A program made the position numbers and the translations under genes. A stretch of 57,222 bases of DNA, taken from the NCBI GenBank assembly GCA_028283025.1, contig JAPYNO010000015.1:1-57222 (forward strand). The letters are read 5' to 3'. The stretch is from Pseudomonadales bacterium (GTDB lineage Bacteria > Pseudomonadota > Gammaproteobacteria > Pseudomonadales > Azotimanducaceae). Numbering within the stretch: position 1 is the stretch's first letter; each line of letters begins with the position of its first letter. Under the pieces are notes generated by a model. The model did not search any database, was not told the origin of the DNA, and saw only the letters and a list, made by a program, of their open reading frames with translations. Shown piece after piece: positions 7,499 to 15,898 of the stretch.

Positions 7499-9511
7499 AT
7501 GCTAGAAGCTCGTCAACGTCGCGAACGCGCAAATGCCATTCGAGTGCTCTCCATGGATGCCGTCGAGGCCGCCAAGTCAGGGCATCCAGGCGCACCCATG
7601 GGGCTTGCTGACATCGCCGAAGTCCTGTGGACCGATGTCATGCGCTTCGCACCCCAAGACCCAGATTGGATCGACCGTGACCGTTTTGTGCTCTCGAACG
7701 GCCATGCCTCGATGCTGCTGTATTCGGTACTGCATCTGACCGGATACGATCTTTCAATCGACGAATTACAAAACTTCCGACAGCTTGGTTCCAAGACGCC
7801 TGGCCATCCAGAATTCGGGCACGCCCCCGGTGTCGAGACGACGACCGGGCCGCTCGGCCAAGGCTTCGCAAACGCCGTTGGCATGGCACTTGCCGAGAAA
7901 CTTCTCGCTGAAACCTTCAATCGCGAAGGTCATCAGATCATCGACCACCGTACCTTCGTCATCGCCGGAGACGGCTGCCTCATGGAAGGCGTGTCGCACG
8001 AGGCGGCGTCGTTTGCTGGCACCGCGGGGCTTGGCAAGCTCATCTGCATTTACGATGACAACAATATCTCCATCGACGGCGAAGTCGGTCCATGGTTCAC
8101 CGAAAACATAGCGAAGCGCTTTGATGCCTATGGCTGGCAGGTGATCGAAGACATTGACGGACACGACGCTGAAGCGGTGCGCGGTGCGATTACCGCCGCA
8201 GAAGCTGATCCTGCGCGCCCGACGATGATCTGCTGCCGCACTCAAATCGGCTTCGGCTCTCCCAACAAAGCTGGCAGCGCGGCGACGCACGGCGCGCCGC
8301 TCGGCGAAGACGAAGTGGCGGCGACACGCCAAGCCCTCGGCTGGCATGGGGGCAAATTCGAGGTGCCAGAAGGCATCAAAGCCGCATGGAATCAATGCGC
8401 ACGCGGACAGGAGATTGTGAGCGAATGGCAGCACCGCTTCGATGCCTATGCGCGTGACTATCCTGATCTCGCACGCGAGCTCGCAAGGCGTATGCACAGG
8501 GAGCTTCCCGATGGCTGGAGCAATGGTCTCTCGGCACTCGCCAAGGAGGCGCAAAGCGCATTGACCCCGCTAGAGACGAGAAAGGCGCTGACAAAGAGCC
8601 TTGATGCGGTGGTTGATCAATTGCCGGAACTGATCGGCGGCTCAGCAGACCTCTCAGGCTCCAACGGCACCAAATTCAGCACCGCGCGTGCGCTTCACAT
8701 CGATTCTCCCGATGCAGGCGCAGCCAACTATGTGCACTGGGGCGTGCGCGAATTCGGCATGACGGCGATCACCAACGGCATGCTCTTGCACGGCGGCTTG
8801 CGCCCCTTCTCAGGCACGTTCCTCGTGTTCATGGAATATGCGCGCAATGCTGTGCGCCTTGCATCGCTTATGAAGCTGCCGAACATTTTTATCTACACGC
8901 ATGACTCGGTGGCTCTTGGTGAGGACGGACCGACGCATCAACCGGTCGAGCAACTCACCAACCTTCGCACCACACCTCATTTGAGCGTCTGGCGACCTTG
9001 CGACTTGGTGGAAACCTGCGTGGCGCTTGCACAGGCCATCACGCAAGACAATCCGACCGCGCTCATTCTCACCCGCCAGAAAACGCAAGCGCAAGAGCGA
9101 ACCAAAAGTGCATTCGATGCGATTTCGCATGGCGGCTATGTGCTCATGGAAGAGGGCGACGCACTTGACGTGGTGGTGATCGCAACGGGTTCGGAAGTGG
9201 AAATCGCATCTACTGCGGCGCGAGAGGCAGCAGCGCAAGGATTGGGCGTGCGCGTCGTGTCCATGCCAAGCACAAGCGCGTTCGACCGCGCGCCGCAAGC
9301 GTATCAAGACGAGGTGCTGCCGCCGGATGTCAAGGCGCGGGTGGCCGTTGAGGCCGCGCACCCCGACTATTGGCGTCGCTATGTGGGACTCGATGGCGAA
9401 GTCGTGGGCGTTGAGACTTTCGGCGTGTCGGCGCCGGGGGCGGTTGCGCTTGAAGCCATGGGGGTGACAACCGAATCGGTGCTGCAAGCCATCAAGCGGG
9501 TCTGTTCTTAA
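7499..9511 (+). CDS. tkt: transketolase
   Basis: Transketolase moves two-carbon ketol units between sugar phosphates using thiamine diphosphate, linking glycolysis and the pentose phosphate pathway. The 670-aa length is typical. The thiamine-binding motif GDGCLMEGVSHEA through YDDNNISIDG, the N-terminal KSGHPGAPMGLAD, the central REFGMTAITNG and the HDSVALGEDGPTHQPVE block are all present. ATG at 7499 is chosen because the family N terminus MLEARQRRERANAIR begins there; 35 upstream in-frame codons look non-coding. It is followed at once by pgk, and then by fba, suggesting one carbon-metabolism operon. Confidence 0.97.
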   Translation: MLEARQRRERANAIRVLSMDAVEAAKSGHPGAPMGLADIAEVLWTDVMRFAPQDPDWIDRDRFVLSNGHASMLLYSVLHLTGYDLSIDELQNFRQLGSKTPGHPEFGHAPGVETTTGPLGQGFANAVGMALAEKLLAETFNREGHQIIDHRTFVIAGDGCLMEGVSHEAASFAGTAGLGKLICIYDDNNISIDGEVGPWFTENIAKRFDAYGWQVIEDIDGHDAEAVRGAITAAEADPARPTMICCRTQIGFGSPNKAGSAATHGAPLGEDEVAATRQALGWHGGKFEVPEGIKAAWNQCARGQEIVSEWQHRFDAYARDYPDLARELARRMHRELPDGWSNGLSALAKEAQSALTPLETRKALTKSLDAVVDQLPELIGGSADLSGSNGTKFSTARALHIDSPDAGAANYVHWGVREFGMTAITNGMLLHGGLRPFSGTFLVFMEYARNAVRLASLMKLPNIFIYTHDSVALGEDGPTHQPVEQLTNLRTTPHLSVWRPCDLVETCVALAQAITQDNPTALILTRQKTQAQERTKSAFDAISHGGYVLMEEGDALDVVVIATGSEVEIASTAAREAAAQGLGVRVVSMPSTSAFDRAPQAYQDEVLPPDVKARVAVEAAHPDYWRRYVGLDGEVVGVETFGVSAPGAVALEAMGVTTESVLQAIKRVCS

Positions 9512-10678
9512 GTGGACATCCCACGCATTGACTCTATCGATGTTCGCAACAAGCGCGTACTCGTTCGCGAAGACCTGAACGCGCCAATCGAAGATAGCCG
9601 CGTGACGAGCGATGCGCGCCTGCTCGCGGCCTTGCCAACAATCAAACAGCTGCGCTCACAGGGTGCAGGTCGGATTCTCATAGCGTCGCATCTTGGCCGA
9701 CCTGCGATCGGCGATACGCCTACAACAGCGCCCCAATTCTCACTTGCACCGGTCGCTGCAAGGCTTTGCGAGCTTATTGACGAACAGGTCGAGCTCGTTG
9801 ATTTTGAACGCGCATCGAACATGAAGGCGGGCGCTATTGGCCTGCTCGAAAACGTCCGTTTCCTGCCCGGCGAAACAGACAATGACATGGTGCTCGCAGG
9901 CAAGCTGGCAAGTTTGTGCGATGTCTTCGTCATGGATGCCTTTGCGACCGCGCACCGTGCGCACGCTTCCACCGCTGGCGTGATTGACCTCGCCGCAGTC
10001 GCGTGCGCAGGCCCGCTCCTGCTGCGCGAGCTTGACGCATTGAGCCTTCTGCTTGAAGCACCGGCGCGTCCTTTCGTAGCGATGATTGGCGGCGCGAAAG
10101 TCAGCACCAAGCTCGGCGTGCTCGACCGACTCGCCGAGATCGCCGACACCCTAGTGGTCGGCGGCGCTATCGCGACGACATTCCTGGCGGCGGCGGGACA
10201 CCGGGTCGGCCGATCGCTCATTGAAGACTCCATGCTCGACGAGGCGGGGCGACTGCTTGCGTCGTGCCAGCCTCTCTTGCCGGAGGACTTGGTCGTCGCA
10301 AGCGAGGTGCGCCCGGGTGTCGAGACGCGAATCGTGCCAGTTGATGGCATCGCTGAGGGCGACATGGTTGTCGATATCGGCCCTGTGTCGAGGATGCGTC
10401 TTAGTGAAACATTTGACGAAGCTGGCACCATTTTGTGGAACGGGCCTGTCGGTGTATTCGAGATTGACGAGTTTGCTGCTGGCACAAGGCATCTGGCACG
10501 AAGCATCGCCAAATCCAAGGCCTTCTCGCTTGCAGGCGGCGGCGACACGCTCGCCGCCATCGACAAGACTGGCGTTGCCGAATCCATCTCCTATATTTCC
10601 ACCGGCGGCGGCGCGCTGCTCGAATTTGTCGAAGGGCGCACGCTCCCCGCTATTGCATCACTCCATGCGCGGGCGTGA
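9512..10678 (+). CDS. pgk: phosphoglycerate kinase
   Basis: Pgk interconverts 1,3-bisphosphoglycerate and 3-phosphoglycerate with ADP/ATP in glycolysis and gluconeogenesis. The 388-aa product shows the substrate region (VREDLNAPI, ASHLGRP), ENVRFLPGE, the MDAFATAHRAHAS loop, GGAKVSTKLGVL, the hinge and nucleotide segments (LWNGPVGVFE) and the C-terminal GGGDTLAAI. Some motif residues deviate from the common form, for instance VREDLNAP instead of VRVDFNVP. The GTG start at 9512 immediately follows the tkt stop. A gap (GAPDH) gene, usual between tkt and pgk in proteobacteria, is missing. Confidence 0.96.
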   Translation: MDIPRIDSIDVRNKRVLVREDLNAPIEDSRVTSDARLLAALPTIKQLRSQGAGRILIASHLGRPAIGDTPTTAPQFSLAPVAARLCELIDEQVELVDFERASNMKAGAIGLLENVRFLPGETDNDMVLAGKLASLCDVFVMDAFATAHRAHASTAGVIDLAAVACAGPLLLRELDALSLLLEAPARPFVAMIGGAKVSTKLGVLDRLAEIADTLVVGGAIATTFLAAAGHRVGRSLIEDSMLDEAGRLLASCQPLLPEDLVVASEVRPGVETRIVPVDGIAEGDMVVDIGPVSRMRLSETFDEAGTILWNGPVGVFEIDEFAAGTRHLARSIAKSKAFSLAGGGDTLAAIDKTGVAESISYISTGGGALLEFVEGRTLPAIASLHARA

Positions 10679-10708
10679 TAATTCGCTTTTCTTAGAGATC
10701 AATCCTAC

Positions 10709-11773
10709 ATGTCTGTCATTAGCTTGCGTCAATTGCTCGATCACGCTGCGGAAAACGACTACGGCGTGCCTGCCTTCAACGTCAATAATCTTGAACAAAT
10801 GCGCGCCATCATGGAAGGTGCCGATGAGGTGGACAGCCCGGTGATCGTGCAGGCCTCTGCCGGTGCGAGAAAATACGCAGGCCCGAACTTCCTGCGCCAC
10901 CTGATCCTCGCATCGGTCGAGGAATTCCCGCATATTCCGCTGGTCATGCACCAAGATCACGGCGCCAGCCCCGCTGTCTGCCAGCGCTCGATTCAGCTCG
11001 GCTTTAGTTCCGTGATGATGGACGGCTCGCTGATGGAAGATCAAAAGACGCCAGCGAGCTACGAGTACAACCTCGATGTCACGGCGCGCGCGGTCGATAT
11101 GGCACATGCGTGCGGCGTATCGGTGGAAGGCGAGCTCGGCTGCCTTGGGTCCTTGGAGACCGGCGAAGCAGGCGAGGAGGATGGCGTTGGCGCTGAAGGC
11201 ACGCTGAGTCATGACATGCTGCTCACCGATCCCGAACAGGCGGCCGACTTCGTAGCGCAAACGAAGGTCGATGCGCTCGCCATTGCCATCGGCACCTCGC
11301 ACGGAGCATACAAGTTCAGCCGTCCGCCGACTGGCGACATTCTGGCCATTGATCGCGTGCGCGAGATCCATGCGCGCATTCCAAACACGCATCTCGTCAT
11401 GCACGGCAGCTCGTCTGTACCGCAGGATTTGCTCGCACAAATTAACCGCTACGGCGGCGAGATACCCGAGACCTATGGTGTGCCCGTGGAGGAAATCCAA
11501 GAAGGCATCCGCCACGGCGTCCGCAAGGTCAATATCGACACCGACCTTCGCTTGGCAGCGACTGCCGCCACGCGCGAGTTCTTGGCCACCAACCCGCGTG
11601 AATTTGACCCGCGCAAATATCTCGGCAAGCAGCTTGTGGCCATGAAGGCAATCGTCAAGGACAGGCTCGTCGCCTTTGGATGCGCTGGCCAAGCGTCAAA
11701 GATTCAGCCGCGCTCACTCGAAAAGTACAGCACCATGTACGCCTCGGGCGAACTGGCGCCTGTAGTGCATTAG
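10709..11773 (+). CDS. fba: class II fructose-bisphosphate aldolase (Calvin-cycle subtype)
   Basis: This zinc enzyme splits fructose-1,6-bisphosphate into the two triose phosphates, or runs in reverse for gluconeogenesis and sedoheptulose-bisphosphate formation. At 354 aa it fits the CbbA-like subtype. Zinc and substrate residues lie in [18 protein letters not shown] (with [13 protein letters not shown] after it), [17 protein letters not shown] and [14 protein letters not shown] at 10709 lies 30 bases after pgk. The gene ends convergently, sharing four bases with the rubredoxin stop region. No other Calvin-cycle genes are seen, so a role in central metabolism is more likely than CO2 fixation. 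Confidence 0.96.
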   Translation: MSVISLRQLLDHAAENDYGVPAFNVNNLEQMRAIMEGADEVDSPVIVQASAGARKYAGPNFLRHLILASVEEFPHIPLVMHQDHGASPAVCQRSIQLGFSSVMMDGSLMEDQKTPASYEYNLDVTARAVDMAHACGVSVEGELGCLGSLETGEAGEEDGVGAEGTLSHDMLLTDPEQAADFVAQTKVDALAIAIGTSHGAYKFSRPPTGDILAIDRVREIHARIPNTHLVMHGSSSVPQDLLAQINRYGGEIPETYGVPVEEIQEGIRHGVRKVNIDTDLRLAATAATREFLATNPREFDPRKYLGKQLVAMKAIVKDRLVAFGCAGQASKIQPRSLEKYSTMYASGELAPVVH

Positions 11774-11937
11774 CCTACTTCGATCATCTCGAAGTCAGCT
11801 TTGGCAACACCGCATTCTGGGCAGACAAAATCTTCTGGAATGTCCTCCCAACGGGTGCCTGGAGCAAAGCCCTCATCTTCATAGCCCTCGGCTTCGTCAT
11901 AAATCCATCCGCAGACGATGCATTGCCACTTTCGCAT
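11770..11937 (-). CDS. rubredoxin
   Basis: This 55-aa iron-sulfur redox protein holds one Fe in a Cys4 site, visible as CIVCGW near the N terminus and CPECGV near the C terminus, with the aromatic core residues in between ([13 protein letters not shown]). Rubredoxins often donate electrons to alkane hydroxylases or to oxygen-reducing proteins. A possible link to hydroxylases here is inference only, because CYP153 enzymes usually use ferredoxins. Start ATG 11937 matches the usual length; seven upstream in-frame codons exist but are not needed. It is convergent with fba and shares bases with its stop. Confidence 0.96.
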   Translation of the reverse strand: MRKWQCIVCGWIYDEAEGYEDEGFAPGTRWEDIPEDFVCPECGVAKADFEMIEVG

Positions 11938-12004
11938 TTGGTTCTCTTCTTGAGGCATGTGTGAAAGTCGTACAGAATAAACAATTTTCGCGCCTGCTCA
12001 AAGT

Positions 12005-12895
12005 GTGGAGACTGGTGTGACGAGCATTGCGGCTCGCTTCAGTGATTATGCCGACCTCACTCGTCAGCAAACGCCGGTCGGCTGGCTGCTGCTGCTGTTC
12101 CCGACTGTGGCATCGCTCATCGTCAGCGCCCCCGGCTGGCCTGCTGCGCAGACAGTATTGATTTTCACGCTCGGCGTGTGGCTGATGCGCTCAGCTGGCT
12201 GCGTCATCAACGACATTGCCGACATCAAGTTCGACGCCCTCGTTTCGCGCACCAAACATCGGCCGCTCGCCGAGTCGCGCGTGTCCCGAGGCGAAGCCCT
12301 CATCCTGTTCGCGGCTCTGATGGCACTTGGCGCGTGCTTGCTTTTTCTATTGACGCCCGCCGCCGCGCTCACCGCCGTGCTAGCCGTGCCGTTGATCATC
12401 GCCTATCCGTTCGCAAAGCGCGTAACCAATCTGCCTCAGCTCGTTCTTGGCGTGGCCTTTAGCTGGGGCATTCTGGTGGCGTCAAGCGAAGTCTCTGGAG
12501 GTATCTCACAAGCCGCGCTCATCCTGTTCGCAGCGAACTTCCTCTGGATTCTCGCCTACGACACCTTTTATGCCCTGCAAGACCTGCCCGACGATCAGGC
12601 GATTGGTGTCGGGTCGCTCGCCACTCGGTTCGGCATTGAGGGGGCGCTTCGTCTCATCAAGCTCTGCCAAGCAGGGATGCTCGCGTGTCTTGTGCTGCTC
12701 GGCGCGACCTTGGCGTTCGCTTGGCATTACTACCTGTGCCTGCTCGCCATGCTAGCGCTGTTCGCCTATCAGCATCTCGTGCTCGGCAAGGAGGCGAACC
12801 GCGAGTGCCTCGGGTATTTGCGCGCCTTCAAACACAACGCTTTCGTCGGGGCCGTCATGCTGCTCGGCATCGTGGCGGGACAAGCGTCGCTGTGA
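12005..12895 (+). CDS. ubiA: 4-hydroxybenzoate polyprenyltransferase
   Basis: UbiA attaches the polyprenyl tail to 4-hydroxybenzoate in the inner membrane, the first membrane step of ubiquinone synthesis. The 296-aa product has the two aspartate-rich motifs NDIADIKFD (69-77) and YDTFYALQD (185-193), several long hydrophobic helices and the KHRPLA segment typical of the family. GTG at 12005 is the best start; the upstream 11960-12004 region has no clear ribosome site. The stop overlaps the GTG of dctQ (GTGA), so ubiA may be cotranscribed with the TRAP permease genes, although their functions are not obviously linked. Confidence 0.95.
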   Translation: METGVTSIAARFSDYADLTRQQTPVGWLLLLFPTVASLIVSAPGWPAAQTVLIFTLGVWLMRSAGCVINDIADIKFDALVSRTKHRPLAESRVSRGEALILFAALMALGACLLFLLTPAAALTAVLAVPLIIAYPFAKRVTNLPQLVLGVAFSWGILVASSEVSGGISQAALILFAANFLWILAYDTFYALQDLPDDQAIGVGSLATRFGIEGALRLIKLCQAGMLACLVLLGATLAFAWHYYLCLLAMLALFAYQHLVLGKEANRECLGYLRAFKHNAFVGAVMLLGIVAGQASL

Positions 12896-13392
12896 GACGC
12901 ATTGCCGCGGCCATTGACCGCTTTCAGGACCTTCTCGGTCAGAGTCTTTCCTGGCTGACAGCCGCGATGGTCGCGGCGACCGTCGTCGTCGTTGCACTGC
13001 GCTACGGATTCGGCATCGGCGCCATCGCGCTACAGGAGTCCGTGATCTATATGAACGCACTCGTGTTCTTGGCAGGCGCCGCGTGGACCTTGAAAGAGAA
13101 CCGGCATGTGCGCGTGGACATCGTCTATTCAAAGCTCTCTCCAAGACGACAACAGCTCGTGAATCTGATCGGGCATCTGGTGCTGCTCGCACCCATGTGC
13201 GTGGTGGTGCTGGTCTGGAGCTTCGATTGGGTGCTGGCAAGCTGGCGAATTCGTGAAGGGTCGCCAGAGGTCGGCGGCATACCGGCAGTATTTTTGTTGA
13301 AGACGATGATCTTGCTGATGCCGATACTGCTGCTTGTGCAGGTCGTTTCCGAGTGCATCAAGATCGTACTGGCGATCCGCAGCGATGATTGA
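12892..13392 (+). CDS. dctQ: TRAP transporter small membrane subunit DctQ
   Basis: DctQ is the four-helix small permease subunit of sodium-driven TRAP transporters, which import organic acids and similar anions with a periplasmic binding protein. The 166-aa product has four hydrophobic segments, and the loop WTLKENRHVRVDIVY is the typical DctQ signature. The start GTG at 12892 overlaps the ubiA stop; the longer open frame upstream lies inside ubiA and is not used. The next gene, dctM, overlaps its end by 8 bases. No binding-protein gene lies beside it; a dctP is found about 34 kb away at 48045. Confidence 0.93.
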   Translation: MRRIAAAIDRFQDLLGQSLSWLTAAMVAATVVVVALRYGFGIGAIALQESVIYMNALVFLAGAAWTLKENRHVRVDIVYSKLSPRRQQLVNLIGHLVLLAPMCVVVLVWSFDWVLASWRIREGSPEVGGIPAVFLLKTMILLMPILLLVQVVSECIKIVLAIRSDD

Positions 13393-14755
13393 ACTCATCC
13401 CGCTGCTCATGTTCACCGCCGTGTTCGCGGCGCTTATTCTTGGCTATCCGGCGGCGGCGACGCTCTCCGGCGTTGCCTTGGCGTTTGCTTTAGGCGGCGC
13501 GGTATTCGGCCTGTTCGAGCTCGCTGACCTCGGCTTCCTGCCGGGGCGGCTGTTCGGCATCGTCACCAATCAGACGCTGCTCGCCGTACCGCTTTTTGTA
13601 TTCATGGGCGTGATGCTCGAAAAGACGCGCATCGCCGAGCGCTTGCTCGCCTGCCTCACCGGGTTGATGAGCGGCGCACGCGGTGGCCTCGCCTGTGCGG
13701 TGATCCTCGTCGGCATGCTCATGTCGGCAAGCACAGGCATTGTCGGCGCGACGGTTGTCACCTTGGGGCTCATCGCCTTGCCGACCATGTTAAAGGCTGG
13801 CTACGACAGTCGCACCGCGACCGGCACTATCGCCGCCACCGGCACCCTCGGCCAGATCATTCCGCCATCGATTGTGCTGGTGCTGTTGGGGGATGTGCTT
13901 TCGAACGCCTACAGCCAAGCCCAGCTCGAACAAGGCATCTTCGCGCCGCAGACTGTTTCTGTCGGCGACCTGTTCGCGGGCGCGCTCATCCCGGGGCTTT
14001 TGCTCGTGGTCTTCTACCTCGCGCTCATTCTCTTGACGGCTTGGCTGAAACCTGAGCGTTTGGAGACCGACGCCAAGCACATCGGCAAACGACCGAGCGC
14101 AAAAGAACTCAGCTTGGGGCTCGCGCCACCGCTTGTACTCATCGTCGCCGTGCTCGGCGCCATTCTTGGCGGCTATTCGACCCCGACAGAGGCGGCAGGC
14201 GTCGGCGCTTTCGGTGCTGTGCTGCTCGCCCTTGCCTATGGTCGGCTGAACCTGATGACGCTGCGCGAGACATCGCGCGAGACCTTGAAGACCAGCGCCA
14301 TGGTGTTCTTCATCCTGATCGGCGCGTCGATTTTCTCCCTGGTATTCCGCGCCTATGGCGGCGATGAGCTGGTGCGCGCCGTGTTCGACGACATGCCGGG
14401 CGGTGCGGTTGGCGCACTCATCATCGTCATGGTCGTGCTTTTCCTGCTCGGTTTCATCCTGGACTTCATCGAAATCACGTTTGTGGTTGTGCCGATTGTC
14501 GGACCGATATTGCTGGCGATGGGATTTGACCCTGTGTGGCTCGGCATCATGATCGCCATCAACTTGCAAACATCTTTCTTGACGCCGCCCTTCGGCTTCT
14601 CGCTGTTCTATCTGCGCGGCGTCGCGCCAGCTTCGGTGACGACGCCAAGCATCTACCGAGGCGCACTGCCGTTCATTGGACTGCAGATCTTGATGCTTGG
14701 ATTGCTTATTCTCGTACCGGAACTGGCGACTTGGCTGCCCGATGCGTTACGGTGA
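13385..14755 (+). CDS. dctM: TRAP transporter large permease subunit DctM
   Basis: DctM forms the sodium-coupled transport channel. The product (456 aa from ATG 13385) is hydrophobic throughout with 12 or more membrane helices, and has family motifs such as PLFVFMGVMLEKTRIAERL, the GATVVTLGLIALPTM segment, GTLGQIIPPSIVL and the C-terminal LGFILDFIEI with TSFLTPPFGFSLFYLRG. The start overlaps the dctQ stop, which is usual for this pair. Length is within the usual 425-470 range for the subfamily that handles mannitol- or keto acid-like substrates. Substrate cannot be read from sequence; proximity to a steroid cluster is only suggestive. Confidence 0.95.
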   Translation: MIELIPLLMFTAVFAALILGYPAAATLSGVALAFALGGAVFGLFELADLGFLPGRLFGIVTNQTLLAVPLFVFMGVMLEKTRIAERLLACLTGLMSGARGGLACAVILVGMLMSASTGIVGATVVTLGLIALPTMLKAGYDSRTATGTIAATGTLGQIIPPSIVLVLLGDVLSNAYSQAQLEQGIFAPQTVSVGDLFAGALIPGLLLVVFYLALILLTAWLKPERLETDAKHIGKRPSAKELSLGLAPPLVLIVAVLGAILGGYSTPTEAAGVGAFGAVLLALAYGRLNLMTLRETSRETLKTSAMVFFILIGASIFSLVFRAYGGDELVRAVFDDMPGGAVGALIIVMVVLFLLGFILDFIEITFVVVPIVGPILLAMGFDPVWLGIMIAINLQTSFLTPPFGFSLFYLRGVAPASVTTPSIYRGALPFIGLQILMLGLLILVPELATWLPDALR

Positions 14756-14993
14756 ACCACTCTGCGCATTTTATGCTGTACGAGTTCAGAAACATTTCGG
14801 AACTTCCTCCCCGGGGTGTAGGCACATGAACTGACCGGATGGAGACCTTCTGATATTCTAGTTCCAACGGTCAAGAGACCGGGCCTTAACCCCTCTGCGT
14901 TCGTAGGCGAATTTACATTTTTCCACCTCGGAATGCCTGCCTCGCGATGTGCGTGCAGATCAGATATTATCTTTCAACTCATAAGGAGACATC
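14756..14993. other. intergenic region with possible promoter elements
   Basis: Between dctM and the peptide ORF I see a small stem CGGTC-AAGA-GACCG near 14869-14882 and a -10-like TATTAT at 14965-14970, but no convincing -35 and no terminator with a T-run. A strong AAGGAG site lies at 14982-14987, ahead of the peptide ORF. Nothing else is supported here. Confidence 0.3.
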
Positions 14994-15068
14994 ATGCCGA
15001 ACATCCTACGGATCGAAATAGTCTCCGCTTCCAACCTGTGGCCTGATAAAGGCGCGAGCAGGAATTAA
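14994..15068 (+). CDS. 24-aa peptide ORF upstream of HipA-like kinase
   Basis: ATG at 14994 is preceded by a textbook Shine-Dalgarno site (ATAAGGAGACATC, 6-7 base spacing) and encodes 24 codons beginning MPNILRIEIVSASN and ending at TAA 15066-15068. The stop lies 9 bases before the ATG of the kinase gene, which itself has no good ribosome site, so the peptide could serve as a leader that couples kinase translation. Alternatively it could be a short functional peptide, such as a substrate, antitoxin fragment or N-terminal remnant of a degraded gene. I do not recognise the sequence. Confidence rests on the ribosome site and context. Confidence 0.45.
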   Translation: MPNILRIEIVSASNLWPDKGASRN

Positions 15069-15077
15069 TCCTAGCGT

Positions 15078-15881
15078 ATGTTTAGTCCCGAGTTTGATCA
15101 ACGCTTAGAATGGCCGATGACCATTTCCGCAGCGAGGCCATACACGAATGCGTTACTAGCCATTCAAGGGGCCACTCGGGCTTATGCAGGAGATATCCGG
15201 ATAGAGGACAGCCCGCAATCTGTTCGCGCAGTCATTAAACCCTGCTCTCCGGAAGAATTGGCGAAAGAAGCGTTTGCCAATTCGCTCGCCAAGGCATTGG
15301 GATTAGAAGCGCCAGATCAATACGTTGTGGACATCAGTGATTTCAGGGAGTGGGAAAGGCGATTTAAGCGAAGGTATGTTTACGCATGCTTTCTTGTACA
15401 TAGTTGGAGCAAGTATGACCCGAGACTACTCCGATTCACCCTTAGCTCTACAAACCCGCTGCTGAAGTGGAAGCAGTTACCGCTCGCGGTGTTGTTTGAC
15501 GAATGGATAGCGAATGGCGACCGCACACCGCAGAATCTGATGTTTTCTGGAGTAGATCAATTTATGTTGATCGACAACGAACAAGGCTTTCCCGGACACT
15601 TGAGTGCGTCCGAGGCACAGGGGGCGAATTTTCTGGCATCGCACTTTTTCAATCAGCAGGATGATGCCTTGAAGCAAAGAATGCAACAAGTATTTAGAGC
15701 CATTCAGCAGGCAAGGATGATTCGGTTCGAATCACTTGAGTTTCCGGCTTTGCGAATGATTACAGGCTGCCCGGAGCAAATCGAACGTTGTCGAGACTTT
15801 GTCCAGCAAAGATGGCCTCACCTTCCAGACCTCTTGCGCGCTCGATCAGAAGTTCTCGGCCCGGATCTTTTTTCTATATAG
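15078..15881 (+). CDS. HipA-like serine/threonine kinase domain protein
   Basis: The 267-aa product resembles the compact HipA-like (HipA_2) kinase fold. Lys54 in RAVIKPCSPEELAKEAFA is the likely ATP-anchoring lysine with a following acidic helix. The catalytic loop appears as ANGDRTPQNLMF, with D148 and N153, and a metal-binding Asp166 is in FMLIDNEQGF. It lacks the N-terminal subdomain of full HipA toxins, and no HipB-type Xre antitoxin is adjacent. It follows a 24-codon peptide ORF and is followed 17 bases later by an unknown 278-aa gene, so the three likely form an operon. Related kinases are often beside DUF3037-like partners in uncharacterised modules. Target and role are unknown. Confidence 0.75.
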   Translation: MFSPEFDQRLEWPMTISAARPYTNALLAIQGATRAYAGDIRIEDSPQSVRAVIKPCSPEELAKEAFANSLAKALGLEAPDQYVVDISDFREWERRFKRRYVYACFLVHSWSKYDPRLLRFTLSSTNPLLKWKQLPLAVLFDEWIANGDRTPQNLMFSGVDQFMLIDNEQGFPGHLSASEAQGANFLASHFFNQQDDALKQRMQQVFRAIQQARMIRFESLEFPALRMITGCPEQIERCRDFVQQRWPHLPDLLRARSEVLGPDLFSI

Positions 15882-15898
15882 AGCGGGTAAAATACACT

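Noticed and set aside
7766-8554. 262-aa minus-strand frame inside tkt
   Set aside because: Shadow of transketolase with no domain match and no ribosome site.
13790-14569. 259-aa minus-strand frame over dctM
   Set aside because: Antisense of a membrane protein; His/Asp/Glu-rich composition is the reverse complement of hydrophobic codons.
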